Assembly: GCF_006438955.1 (NCBI RefSeq)
Contig: NZ_RCZK01000001.1
Location: forward strand, 62,001-126,000
Direction: 5' to 3'
Length of the DNA stretch: 64,000 nucleotides
DNA from: Sphingomonas oligophenolica
GTDB lineage: Bacteria; Pseudomonadota; Alphaproteobacteria; Sphingomonadales; Sphingomonadaceae
This document shows positions 10,215 through 18,887 of this stretch, piece after piece. Position numbers and translations under genes: made by a program. Each line of letters starts with the position of its first letter. Positions within the stretch are counted from its first letter, which is position 1. The notes below the pieces were generated by a model. The model was not told where the DNA came from. It was given only the letters and a program-made list of their open reading frames with translations, and made no database searches.

Positions 10215-10272
10215 CGAATCGTACCTCCCGAGCCCGACCAATAACCGAATCGGGCCTGCCCCGCCAGCCCGA

Positions 10273-12027
10273 TCAGGCGGCGGTCGCCACCGTGGCGTGG
10301 CGAGCGCGGTCGCGGCCCGCTGCCTTGGCTTCGAACAGCGCAAGATCGGCGCGGCGATAGAGGCGCTTCCAGTCGATATCGTTTGCGAGCGGCCCGGTAC
10401 ACGCGCCGATGCTCGCGGTGACCGACAGGTCGAACGGCATGCGTTCAGCGCGCAGCGCGTCGAGCACGCTCGACGTCGACAGCGTCGAGGTCGCGGGCGC
10501 CAGGATCGCGAATTCCTCGCCCCCCAATCGCGCGATCAGCGCATCGGCGGGCACCGACGATCGCAGCGCCCGCGCGAACACGCGCAGCACCTCGTCGCCG
10601 CCGTCGTGGCCGATCGTTTCGTTGACGCGCTTGAAATGGTCGATATCGGCCAGCAACAGCAACTGGTCGTCGTGGCGTCCCATGATCCGTTCGAGGAACG
10701 CCCGGCGATTGAACAGCCCGGTCAACGGGTCGGTCGCGGCGAGCAGCCGCGCGGCGATTTCCTGCTCGCGCGCCTCGTCGCGTTCGAGCGTTACGAGATG
10801 GATGCGATAGGCGACCGCGAGGCTCGACAACAGTGCTTCCACGGTCATCGCGATGAGCGTCGAATTGTCGATCCAGAAGCCATAATCGACGAGGTGAAGA
10901 TTGTTCGCCAATCTCGTTGCGGCGAAGGCGATTGGCGCGGCCCACCCCAGCGCGAAGAGCCATAGATAGTTGCTCCGCTGCCACCAGGCCCTGACCATCA
11001 CCGGCACGACCGCCAGCAGGACCAGCGCGAACGCAGCGTTGTAAAACCGGTCGAGCGGTCCGGGCGCGAGGGGAGCGAAAGCGATGAAGACAGACGTCGC
11101 GGTCAACATGGTAGCGCACACGGCCCGGTCGACGCGCCCGACCCAGCCAGCGTAAACCCGCTCTTCGAAATAGCTGCGCGCGAACGACAGCGCGGCCACT
11201 ACCGCAAGCGCGAGCATCAGGTAATTGATACGAATTCGATCGTTGTTGGCGATGAATGGAAACGCCCAGGCCAGCGCGCCCGATGACGAAACCGCGTAGA
11301 TCGCGAGCGCCGTCACCATCGCGCAATAGGCGAGCTGGAACCGGTGGCGCAGCGCGCGCCACAGCGCGAGATTATAGATGAGGAGGGCAAGGCACAGCCC
11401 CCCAAACCCGGCATACAACGCACCCAGCGTCAGGTCGGATCGTGCGCTCTCGATCGGCGTGGCGATACTCGGGCCGAGGACGATGCCGCGCACGTTCCCC
11501 GCGCCGTGGACGCGCCACAGCAGCCCAGTGATGGGCGCTGTCCGGGCGGGCAAATTATATTCGATCATCGCGCCGAGCCGGAGGTGCGCGGTGATCGAGC
11601 GTTGATCCATCGCGACCCGCGCGATGCCGCCATCGGCGTAGAGGACGTCGAGGCTCGCGCGGTCCAGCCAGACGCTGGCAAACCGCAGCGCGACCGGACC
11701 GCTGGCTCCGAGGCCCGGCGGCAGATGCGTCGCGATCACGTCGAAATCGCCGCTGCCCAGCGCGCTTTGCGGCGAGACGCAATCGAAGCCATCGCGATCG
11801 GTCATCAGCGCGCGTGCGGACAATTCTGGGCGCATCGGTGCGATGCAGGTGGCGATCCGCGTGCCGACCACGCCGATCTGAGCGGCGGCGGGCAAGGCGA
11901 ATCCGAACATCGTCAGCGCGACCGACATTGCTATCGTCATCGCCATCGCAAGCGCCCGGACCCAGGGGCCCAGCGCCGTGCTTACGATGGATGACGGGGA
12001 ACACGATCGGGTCACGCCACCCCCCAT
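10273..12027 (-). CDS. 7TM sensor diguanylate cyclase (GGDEF)
   Basis: 584 residues from ATG 12027, with a TTG at 12063 as alternative. Order: signal sequence ending near ALPAAAQ, an extracytoplasmic sensor of roughly 140 residues, seven or so hydrophobic helices from about 185 to 400, then a GGDEF domain. The active-site motif is GGEEF at 502-506 and the DIDHFKRVNE block is present. No RxxD inhibitory site precedes GGEEF, so product feedback is probably absent. The layout resembles 7TMR-DISM receptors. It makes cyclic di-GMP; the ligand is unknown. Confidence 0.9.
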   Translation of the reverse strand: MGGGVTRSCSPSSIVSTALGPWVRALAMAMTIAMSVALTMFGFALPAAAQIGVVGTRIATCIAPMRPELSARALMTDRDGFDCVSPQSALGSGDFDVIATHLPPGLGASGPVALRFASVWLDRASLDVLYADGGIARVAMDQRSITAHLRLGAMIEYNLPARTAPITGLLWRVHGAGNVRGIVLGPSIATPIESARSDLTLGALYAGFGGLCLALLIYNLALWRALRHRFQLAYCAMVTALAIYAVSSSGALAWAFPFIANNDRIRINYLMLALAVVAALSFARSYFEERVYAGWVGRVDRAVCATMLTATSVFIAFAPLAPGPLDRFYNAAFALVLLAVVPVMVRAWWQRSNYLWLFALGWAAPIAFAATRLANNLHLVDYGFWIDNSTLIAMTVEALLSSLAVAYRIHLVTLERDEAREQEIAARLLAATDPLTGLFNRRAFLERIMGRHDDQLLLLADIDHFKRVNETIGHDGGDEVLRVFARALRSSVPADALIARLGGEEFAILAPATSTLSTSSVLDALRAERMPFDLSVTASIGACTGPLANDIDWKRLYRRADLALFEAKAAGRDRARHATVATAA

Positions 12028-12176
12028 AAGGCGAGATGGCAAACAGACCGTAAAGGACGGCAACCGATGCTTGGATGGGGGGTTATCTTGCCGCGATGAC
12101 TGATGGCGCAGCTGTTGGATGTCGTGGCTCGCGCACGGCGTGCCTGTTCAAAACAGTACCCTTAGACCCGATCCTT

Positions 12177-12437
12177 TCAGACGATTCGCGCGTGGCTGGC
12201 GTGGCGAACCGCGATGACGATGGTGCCCGTTTCGTCGCAGGTGAACCGGAGAAGGTAGGGATAGACGATGCTTCGCTCCGCAACGCCTCCGCACACCTTC
12301 TCCGACCCCAACCCGCTTGCGGTGGCGGCGATCCTGTCGGCCAGGCGCCGCGCCGCGCGCGGATCGAACGCGGTCACGTAGCGGCGGATGTGATCGAGAT
12401 CTGCGATCGCGCCCTCGGTCCAATTCGGCGACGTCAC
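12177..12437 (-). CDS. ParE/RelE-superfamily toxin
   Basis: 86 residues starting at GTG 12437, which overlaps the antitoxin stop as GTGA. Features of the ParE fold are visible: WTEGAIADLDHIRRYV, RAARRLADRIAATASGL, then YPYLLRFTCDETGTIVIAVRHASHAR ending in the usual VRH..R strand. ParE toxins inhibit gyrase and RelE toxins cleave mRNA; the helix-rich N-terminus favours ParE. It forms a two-gene module with the small gene just upstream. Confidence 0.85.
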   Translation of the reverse strand: MTSPNWTEGAIADLDHIRRYVTAFDPRAARRLADRIAATASGLGSEKVCGGVAERSIVYPYLLRFTCDETGTIVIAVRHASHARIV

Positions 12438-12604
12438 GTGCCTGTTTCCGGTGGGATATCATGCCCCCAACTCGACAGCCAGTGAAGTACCGCCTCGTGG
12501 CTGAGAAGCCGACCCGCGGCGATGTCCGCCGCCGCGCGACGGTCGATCGCCGCGATCAGCGCGGCGTCATCGAACAGGTCGTCGGACGGTTCATCCTCGT
12601 TCAC
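12434..12604 (-). CDS. antitoxin of the ParE-type pair
   Basis: 56 residues from GTG 12604. An acidic N-terminus (VNEDEPSDDLFDD) is followed by AALIAAIDRRAAADIAAGR and the tail LSHEAVLHWLSSWG, a pattern typical of antitoxins next to ParE toxins. An in-frame stop lies upstream, so the start cannot be earlier. No Shine-Dalgarno sequence is obvious. The stop overlaps the toxin start by 4 bp, so toxin translation depends on antitoxin translation. Confidence 0.72.
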   Translation of the reverse strand: MNEDEPSDDLFDDAALIAAIDRRAAADIAAGRLLSHEAVLHWLSSWGHDIPPETGT

Positions 12605-12619
12605 GGCCGATCAATATCA

Positions 12620-12657
12620 CGAAAACGGAGGTAAATTCGCAATCTACCTCCGTTTCG
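12620..12657. promoter_or_regulatory. inverted repeat upstream of the toxin-antitoxin genes
   Basis: Arms at 12620-12633 and 12645-12657 (CGAAAACGGAGGTA against TACCTCCGTTTCG, one extra A) with an 11-nt loop. On the minus strand it follows the clpA stop by about 20 bp and precedes the antitoxin start by 15 bp. It ends in TTTTCG, so it may terminate clpA, or be the operator bound by the antitoxin, or both. Confidence 0.6.
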
Positions 12658-12678
12658 GATCGAAAAGGACGCAACCGG

Positions 12679-14994
12679 TTACTTCGCCTCGACGGTCGCG
12701 GTCTTGCGCGGTTTCTTGCGTGGCTTTTTGGGCGCGGCGGGTTCGATCGCGAAGCTGAGTTCGCCCTCCTTCATCTTCACCGTCACCTCGCCGCCATGGA
12801 CCAGCTTGCCGAACAGCAATTCCTCGGCGAGCGGCTGCTTGATCTTTTCCTGGATCAGACGGCCCATCGGACGCGCCCCGTACAGCTTGTCATAGCCTTT
12901 TTCGGTCAGCCACGCCTTGGCGGCATCGTCGAGGCTGATATGGACATTGCGATCGGCGAGCTGGAGTTCGAGCTGGAGGATGAACTTCTCCACCACCCGC
13001 GCGACGACCTCTGGGGGGAGGTAACCGAACGGCACGATCGCATCGAGGCGATTGCGGAATTCCGGGGTGAACATCTTCTGCACCGCCTGCTCGTCCTCAC
13101 CCTCGCGGCTGAGGTTGCCGAAGCCGAGCGTTTCGCGCGCCATGTCCGACGCACCCGCATTGGTCGTCATGATCAGGATGACGTTGCGGAAATCGACCGA
13201 CTTGCCGTGCTGGTCGGTCAGCCGCCCGTTATCCATCACCTGAAGCAGGATGTTGAACAGGTCGGGATGCGCCTTCTCGATCTCGTCGAGCAACAGCACG
13301 CAATGCGGCTGCTGATCGACCGCGTCGGTGAGCAGTCCGCCCTGGTCGAACCCGACATAGCCCGGAGGCGCGCCGATCAGCCGGCTGACCGAATGCCGCT
13401 CCATATATTCGGACATGTCGAACCGCTGGAGCGGGATGCCCAGGATCGACGCCAACTGCTTCGCGACCTCGGTCTTGCCGACGCCGGTCGGGCCGGTGAA
13501 CAGATAATTGCCGATCGGCTTTTCGGGTTCGCGCAAGCCAGCGCGCGCCAGCTTGATCGCGGAGCTGAGCTTCTCGATCGCGGCGTTCTGGCCGAAGACG
13601 ACGCGCTTCAGGTCGGTTTCCAGCGTCGAGAGCGCCTGCTTGTCGTCGGCCGACACCGATTTCGGCGGGATCCGCGCCATCGTTGCAATGACCTGTTCGA
13701 TCTCCTTGGTGGTGATCGTCTTTTTGCGGCGGCTTGGCGGCACCAGCATCTGCATCGCGCCGACCTCGTCGATCACGTCGATCGCCTTGTCGGGCAGCTT
13801 GCGGTCGTTGATGTAGCGTGCGCTGAGTTCCACCGCCGACTTGATCGCGTCGGGGGTGTATTTCACCGAATGGTGATCCTCGAACGCACTGCGCAACCCC
13901 GCGAGGATCTTGATCGTGTCCTCGATCGTCGGTTCGTTGACGTCGATCTTCTGGAACCGGCGCAGCAGCGCGCGATCCTTTTCGAAATGATTGCGGAATT
14001 CCTTATAGGTGGTCGAGCCGATGCAGCGGATCGTGCCCCCCGACAGCGCGGGCTTGAGCAAATTCGACGCATCCATTGCGCCGCCGCTGGTCGCACCCGC
14101 ACCGATCACGGTATGAATCTCGTCGATGAACAACACCGCGTCGGGCAGCTTTTCGAGCTCGTTGACGACCGCCTTCAGGCGTTCCTCGAAATCGCCGCGA
14201 TAGCGGGTCCCAGCGAGCAGCGCGCCCATGTCGAGCGAATAGATCACCGCGTCCTTGAGCACGTCGGGCACGTCGCCCTCGACGATTTTCCGCGCAAGGC
14301 CCTCCGCGATCGCGGTCTTGCCGACGCCAGGATCGCCGACATAGAGCGGGTTGTTCTTCGACCGGCGGCACAGGATCTGGATCGTGCGATCGACCTCCGG
14401 CCCGCGCCCGATCAGCGGGTCGACCTTCCCCGCCTTCGCCTTTTCGTTGAGATCGACGGTGAACTGCTTGAGCGCGCTTTCCGTCTTGCCCTTCTCCTGT
14501 CCCTTCGCGGGTTTTTCGTCGTCGGCGCCCTTGGGCGGCGTCACGTCGGCGGTACCGCCCTTGCCGACGCCGTGGCTGATGAAGCTGACCGCGTCGAGGC
14601 GGCTCATGTCCTGCTGTTGCAGGAAATAGACCGCATAGCTCTCGCGCTCGCTGAACAACGCGACCAGCACGTTGGCCCCGGTCACCTCGTCGCGGCCCGA
14701 CGACTGGACGTGGAGGATCGCGCGCTGGACGACCCGCTGGAACCCGCTGGTGGGGGAAGGATCGGTCTGCGCCTCGACCTTTAGTGCGTCGAGTTCGGTA
14801 TCGAGATAATGCGCGACCGTGGTCTTGAGCTCGCCGATGTCGACATGACATGCCTCCATGACCTTGGAGGCATGTTCGTCGTCGAGCAGCGCGACGAGCA
14901 GATGTTCGAGCGTCGCATATTCGTGGCGGCGCGACGAAGCGGCTTCGAGCGCCTTGTGGAGCGTGGTCTCGAGCGCGGGGGCGAAGGATGGCAT
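12679..14994 (-). CDS. clpA: ATP-dependent Clp protease ATP-binding subunit
   Basis: 771 residues. Clp N-domain repeats occupy about 1-145, AAA+ module 1 has Walker A GDPGVGKT at 220-227, and module 2 has GPTGVGKT at 501-508 with LLLDEIEK following. The ClpP-docking loop is LGFG at 623-626. The C-terminus carries a Lys/Pro-rich tail (KKPRKKPRK). It unfolds substrates for ClpP in the cytoplasm. clpS, often upstream of clpA, is not here. Confidence 0.97.
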   Translation of the reverse strand: MPSFAPALETTLHKALEAASSRRHEYATLEHLLVALLDDEHASKVMEACHVDIGELKTTVAHYLDTELDALKVEAQTDPSPTSGFQRVVQRAILHVQSSGRDEVTGANVLVALFSERESYAVYFLQQQDMSRLDAVSFISHGVGKGGTADVTPPKGADDEKPAKGQEKGKTESALKQFTVDLNEKAKAGKVDPLIGRGPEVDRTIQILCRRSKNNPLYVGDPGVGKTAIAEGLARKIVEGDVPDVLKDAVIYSLDMGALLAGTRYRGDFEERLKAVVNELEKLPDAVLFIDEIHTVIGAGATSGGAMDASNLLKPALSGGTIRCIGSTTYKEFRNHFEKDRALLRRFQKIDVNEPTIEDTIKILAGLRSAFEDHHSVKYTPDAIKSAVELSARYINDRKLPDKAIDVIDEVGAMQMLVPPSRRKKTITTKEIEQVIATMARIPPKSVSADDKQALSTLETDLKRVVFGQNAAIEKLSSAIKLARAGLREPEKPIGNYLFTGPTGVGKTEVAKQLASILGIPLQRFDMSEYMERHSVSRLIGAPPGYVGFDQGGLLTDAVDQQPHCVLLLDEIEKAHPDLFNILLQVMDNGRLTDQHGKSVDFRNVILIMTTNAGASDMARETLGFGNLSREGEDEQAVQKMFTPEFRNRLDAIVPFGYLPPEVVARVVEKFILQLELQLADRNVHISLDDAAKAWLTEKGYDKLYGARPMGRLIQEKIKQPLAEELLFGKLVHGGEVTVKMKEGELSFAIEPAAPKKPRKKPRKTATVEAK

Positions 14995-15165
14995 CTAATC
15001 TACTCCAGACGGGCCGATGCAGACACATGGCCCTCTCCTACTATGTCGGAAGGGTGAGGCCCCGCATCAAGCGCTGGGACACCGCACCGGTCGATCTGGC
15101 GATACGCCCGAACCGGTGCCCCATCGGCTGCCCGCCAGGGCAGGCGCTCAGGATAAACTCCACGC

Positions 15166-15360
15166 TCACGATCGGAATAGCTGATCGGCGCTTGCTCGAT
15201 GGTTAACGGCGCGTTCCATTTTTTGCCGGGATCGCGCGATCTCACCCTCGAGCGCGGTGATCCGGGCTTCGAGCTCGGCCACCGACAAGGGATCGAGGTC
15301 CTGCCGGATCAACTCGGTCAGCGCGTCGTTGGGACGCGAGGGGGCGTCGTCCACTTCCAT
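15166..15360 (-). CDS. DUF1192 family small protein
   Basis: 64 residues. The conserved core is LSVAELEARITALEGEIARS, a short coiled coil, after an N-terminal MEVDDAPSRPND. DUF1192 proteins are small alphaproteobacterial proteins of unknown role. It is divergent from the quinone oxidoreductase, with 71 bp between the starts. Between its stop and the clpA start (14995-15165) I see no convincing gene. Confidence 0.85.
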   Translation of the reverse strand: MEVDDAPSRPNDALTELIRQDLDPLSVAELEARITALEGEIARSRQKMERAVNHRASADQLFRS

Positions 15361-15431
15361 TGCACTGCAACGTTGACCCGCAGCAGCCCGATGTCAATAA
15401 CGCCCCCGGTCCTTCGTTGATTAGGAATTCC

Positions 15432-16424
15432 ATGACTCCCGAGACGATGCGCGCGATCGATCCGGAGGCCGCTGGCGGCCCCGACGTGCTGGTGCTCGCC
15501 GAACGGCCGGTGCCGGTGCCGGCGGCGGGCGAGGTGTTGATCCGGGTCGCCGCGGCCGGGATCAACCGGCCCGACGTGATGCAGCGCAAGGGCATGTATC
15601 CGCCGCCGCCTAGTGCGTCGTCGATCCTCGGCCTCGAACTGTCGGGCGAGGTTGTCGCGGCGGGCGAAGGCGTCGAGCTGGAAATGCTGGGCCAGCAGGT
15701 CTGCGCGCTCGTCAACGGCGGCGCCTATGCCGAATATGCGGTCGCGCCTGCGGGCCAGTGCCTGCCGGTGCCGCCCGCGCTGACGATGATCGAAGCGGCG
15801 GCGATGCCCGAAACGCTCTTCACCGTCTGGACCAACCTGTTCGAACGCGCGTTCGCGACCGAGGGCGATACGGTATTGGTCCACGGCGGCACCAGCGGGA
15901 TCGGGACGATGGCGATCGCGCTGTGCAACGCGTTCGGGATCGCGATCATCGTCACGGTCGGCAGCGACGAAAAATGCGCGGCGGCGCGGGCGGTCGGCGC
16001 GACCCATGCGATCAATTACAAGACCGAGGATTTCGTCGAGCGGGTGAAGGCGATCACCGATGGCAAGGGCGTCGCCGCAGTGCTCGACATGGTCGGCGGG
16101 GATTACGTGCCGCGCAACCTCCAATGCCTCGCCGACGACGGACGCCACGTGTCGATCGCGGTCCAGGGCGGCATGACCGCGACGATCCCGTTGTTCGAGA
16201 TCATGCGGCGCCGCCTGACGCTGACCGGATCGACGCTGCGGCCGCGCGATGCCGCGTTCAAGTCGCTGGTCGCCGACGAATTGTCGCGCACGGTGTGGCC
16301 GCATGTCGAGGCGGGGACGCTGAAACCGATGATCGACCGGGTCTTCTCGTTCGACGATGCCCCGGCCGCCCACGCCAGGATGGAGGCGGGTGACCATATC
16401 GGCAAGATCGTGCTGCGCTGGTGA
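15432..16424 (+). CDS. NAD(P)H-quinone oxidoreductase, MDR family
   Basis: 330 residues from ATG 15432 with AGGAA upstream. GroES-like N-terminal half (PGE-like AAGEVLIRVAAAGINRPDVMQR), then a Rossmann fold with VLVHGGTSGIGTMA. The catalytic zinc site of alcohol dehydrogenases is absent, as in zeta-crystallin/QOR and TP53I3-like (PIG3) enzymes, which the length and ends resemble (HIGKIVLRW). It probably reduces quinones with NADPH. Confidence 0.92.
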   Translation: MTPETMRAIDPEAAGGPDVLVLAERPVPVPAAGEVLIRVAAAGINRPDVMQRKGMYPPPPSASSILGLELSGEVVAAGEGVELEMLGQQVCALVNGGAYAEYAVAPAGQCLPVPPALTMIEAAAMPETLFTVWTNLFERAFATEGDTVLVHGGTSGIGTMAIALCNAFGIAIIVTVGSDEKCAAARAVGATHAINYKTEDFVERVKAITDGKGVAAVLDMVGGDYVPRNLQCLADDGRHVSIAVQGGMTATIPLFEIMRRRLTLTGSTLRPRDAAFKSLVADELSRTVWPHVEAGTLKPMIDRVFSFDDAPAAHARMEAGDHIGKIVLRW

Positions 16425-16494
16425 TCTGACACGCGAAAACGGGCGCGGAATCGCGTGATCCACACCCGTTATCGATCGGTTGATCCGCTGGCCG

Positions 16495-16764
16495 TTACCG
16501 GCTGGCGGGGGTTCCGCCGTTGTTGTTGTTGCCGTTGGTCGCGACCAGCACGATCGCCACCAGCGCAGCGAGCACGCCGATGCTGATCAGCGTCGTGGTG
16601 GGAACGTCGGCACCGAGCTTGCTCTGGTGCACGGTCGGGGTCGAGGCGCGCGTCACCGACAGCGATGCCGCAGGATTGGCGGTTGCGGCCGACGCCGCGA
16701 CAGGCATGACGATCATCGAGGCGCCGACACATGCGGCGGCGACCCGCTTCAGGGAAAAGGTCAT
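16495..16764 (-). CDS. small exported/membrane protein, hypothetical
   Basis: 89 residues with GGAG 8 bp before ATG 16764. Signal peptide MTFSLKRVAAACVG..VAASAA, a Ser/Thr/Ala-rich middle, a hydrophobic segment LISIGVLAALVAIVLVA, then an Asn/Gly tail (NGNNNNGG). It is convergent with the quinone oxidoreductase. No family recognised. Confidence 0.7.
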   Translation of the reverse strand: MTFSLKRVAAACVGASMIVMPVAASAATANPAASLSVTRASTPTVHQSKLGADVPTTTLISIGVLAALVAIVLVATNGNNNNGGTPASR

Positions 16765-16890
16765 TGGAAACTCCGTCTATAGAGACATCGCCATAGTCGG
16801 GTTTTGTGACACTTTGGTCAACGCAGGCGCGGCAAAAAGTGTGATGGGTTGCCCTTAAGCAACACGAGGAGTACATCCGTCCCACACCGA

Positions 16891-16924
16891 GGCCGCTCCG
16901 ATAAGGGGCGGCCCTTTCTATTTT
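16891..16924 (+). terminator. intrinsic-terminator-like hairpin ahead of trcR
   Basis: A 9-bp stem GGCCGCTCC/GGGGCGGCC (one G-T pair) with loop GATAA is followed by CTTTCTATTTT. On the plus strand no annotated gene precedes it, since the upstream gene runs the other way. It must therefore end a short unannotated transcript (a small RNA) or act as an attenuator in the trcR leader, ending 15 bp before the trcR start. Confidence 0.7.
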
Positions 16925-16939
16925 CGACGGAGTTTTCCC

Positions 16940-17614
16940 GTGGCCCAGCCGCTCATGCCTCACGCGACCGCCTCCTGGCTGGTCGACAACACCTCGCTCA
17001 GCTTCGAACAGATCGCCGAGTTCTGCGGGCTTCACATCCTCGAAATCCAGGCGATCGCCGACGATACCGCCGCGACCAAGCTGACGGGCCGCGATCCGAT
17101 CCGTGCGCACGAGGTGACGCAGGACGAGATCGACAAGGGGCAGGCCGATCCCGATTATCGCATGGTGATGGTCAAGGGCCCCGACCAGGTGCGCCGCACC
17201 AAGGGGCCGCGCTACACGCCGGTCAGCAAGCGCCAGGACAAGCCCGACGGCATCGCCTGGATCATCCGCAACCATCCCGAAATCAGCGATGGCGCGATCA
17301 GCAACCTGATCGGCACCACCCGCACCACGATCGCGGCGATTCGCGACCGCAGCCACTGGAACATCCAGAATATCACGCCCAAGGATCCGGTGACGCTGGG
17401 GCTGACGACGCAGCGCGAACTCGACGCCGCGGTGGCAAAGGCCGCGAAGGCCGCGGGGATCGAACCCGCGCCGACCGACACCCGGCTCGACGGCGACCGC
17501 GAGGCGCTGCTGGTCGAACTGCGCGCCCAGCGCGAGCAGGCGGCGCGCGATGCCGAGGCAGGGATCGTCCCCGCCGCGCCCGATTCGTTCTTCACCGATC
17601 CGTTCAAGCGCTGA
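16940..17614 (+). CDS. trcR: DUF1013 protein, cell-cycle regulator TrcR family
   Basis: 224 residues from GTG 16940, preceded by GGAG. N-terminal helix-turn-helix-like segment (FEQIAEFCGLHILEIQAIAD), a central WIIRNHPEISDGAISNLIG block that also looks DNA-binding, and an Ala/Glu-rich C-terminal helix. The family is alphaproteobacterial and its Caulobacter member is named as a cell-cycle transcriptional regulator. DNA binding is inferred. A terminator-like hairpin just upstream suggests leader control. Confidence 0.88.
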   Translation: MAQPLMPHATASWLVDNTSLSFEQIAEFCGLHILEIQAIADDTAATKLTGRDPIRAHEVTQDEIDKGQADPDYRMVMVKGPDQVRRTKGPRYTPVSKRQDKPDGIAWIIRNHPEISDGAISNLIGTTRTTIAAIRDRSHWNIQNITPKDPVTLGLTTQRELDAAVAKAAKAAGIEPAPTDTRLDGDREALLVELRAQREQAARDAEAGIVPAAPDSFFTDPFKR

Positions 17615-17621
17615 TCTTCGG

Positions 17622-17699
17622 TTCCCCCGCGGAGGCGGGGGTCCAGAGTGACGGACGGTGACGCTGCTGGGCGCTGGACCCCCGCCTTCGCGGGGGAAC
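17622..17699. repeat. Family R2 palindrome pair
   Basis: Inverted copies at 17622-17647 and 17674-17699 of a CCCCCGC..GCGGGGG palindrome with a TCCAG tail, tails inward. It lies directly after trcR and may end its transcript as a long hairpin. Sister pairs lie at 22.7 and 25.7 kb. Confidence 0.85.
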
Positions 17700-17757
17700 A
17701 CTGGCCGTAGGTGACCGATTGCGTGACGCGCGGCGATTGCGTTGCTAACGGCAACCG

Positions 17758-18837
17758 ATGCCCCAGCCCGATGCCATATTCGCCCCCGACGACAGCTTTA
17801 CCGCGACCAGCCATAAAGGGCTGACCTATCCGTTCGGCGGCGCGGAGCCCGACGCGGGCGGCACGATGCGCGTCGCGCCCGGTATCGACTGGGTCCGCCT
17901 GCGGATTCCGGGGCCGCTCAAGCACGTCAATTGCTGGTTGCTGGATGACCACGACGGCGTCGCGCTGGTCGATACCGGCATGAACACCGACGACGCGCGC
18001 GCCGCGTGGAAGACGCTCGCGAGCGGCGCGATGGCGGGGGTGCGCGTCACGCGGCTGATCGGGACGCACCTTCACCCCGATCATATCGGGCTGGCGGGCT
18101 GGATGTGCGCGCACCATGACGCGCCGCTGCTGATGACGCGCGGCGAATGGCTGACGATGCGGATGCTCGTCGCCGACGCGCGCGATGCGGTGCCGGAGGA
18201 AATGATCGTCTTCTGGCGCGCGGCGGGATGGAGCGAGGATCAGATCGCGGCGGCGTGCGAGCGCGGCTGGGCGGGGTTTCGCCGGATCGTGACCCCGGTG
18301 CCGCTCAGCTATACCCGGATCGTCGACGGCGAGACGCTACGGATCGGGAAGACCGACTGGCGGGTGGTCACCGGCTCCGGCCACAGCCCCGAACACGCGT
18401 GCCTGCTCGACGAGGCGGGCGGGGTGTTCGTCGCGGGCGATCAGGTGTTGCCGCGGATCAGCCCCAACGTCTCGCTGGGAGTGACCGAGCCCGGCGCGGA
18501 CCCGTTGGGGGAATGGTTCGCGTCGATCGCGAAGCTGCGGGAGCTTCCCGCCGATCTGCTCGTTCTGCCCGGTCATGGTGATCCCTTCAGGGGGCTCCAC
18601 ACCCGGCTCGATGCGATGGACCGCGAACATCGCGAACGGCTCGACGAGCTCGCGGTGTTTCTCGCCGAACCGCGCCGCGCAATCGACTGCTTCGGCCGAC
18701 TGTTTCGCCGCGCGATCGGGCAGGACATGCTCGGCATGGCGACCGGCGAGGCGCTCGCGCACCTGCGGCGGCTCGAGGTCGAGGGGCGCGCACACCGCGA
18801 GGAGCGCGACGGCGTCTGGTGGTGGCGCGCGTGCTGA
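17758..18837 (+). CDS. MBL-fold metallo-hydrolase
   Basis: 359 residues. The metallo-beta-lactamase motif THLHPDHIG is near residue 103, with further ligands in GSGHSPEH, AGDQV and LPGHGDP. The C-terminal 80 residues look like the winged-helix tail found in LACTB2-like hydrolases. Probably a dinuclear-zinc hydrolase, substrate unknown. It is followed after 50 bp by the dienelactone hydrolase gene and may be co-transcribed. Confidence 0.9.
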   Translation: MPQPDAIFAPDDSFTATSHKGLTYPFGGAEPDAGGTMRVAPGIDWVRLRIPGPLKHVNCWLLDDHDGVALVDTGMNTDDARAAWKTLASGAMAGVRVTRLIGTHLHPDHIGLAGWMCAHHDAPLLMTRGEWLTMRMLVADARDAVPEEMIVFWRAAGWSEDQIAAACERGWAGFRRIVTPVPLSYTRIVDGETLRIGKTDWRVVTGSGHSPEHACLLDEAGGVFVAGDQVLPRISPNVSLGVTEPGADPLGEWFASIAKLRELPADLLVLPGHGDPFRGLHTRLDAMDREHRERLDELAVFLAEPRRAIDCFGRLFRRAIGQDMLGMATGEALAHLRRLEVEGRAHREERDGVWWWRAC

Positions 18838-18887
18838 CGTAGGCTCGCCCCGCGAACGCGGGAGCGGCGATTCGCGAGGAGAGACGC

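Noticed and set aside
12796-14784. Very long plus-strand open frame opposite clpA
   Set aside because: It is the antisense shadow of clpA, is rich in Arg, Asp and His without motifs, and arises from high GC at third codon positions.
15000-15245. Minus-strand frame between DUF1192 and clpA
   Set aside because: It overlaps DUF1192 in another frame, has no ribosome site and no family-like composition.
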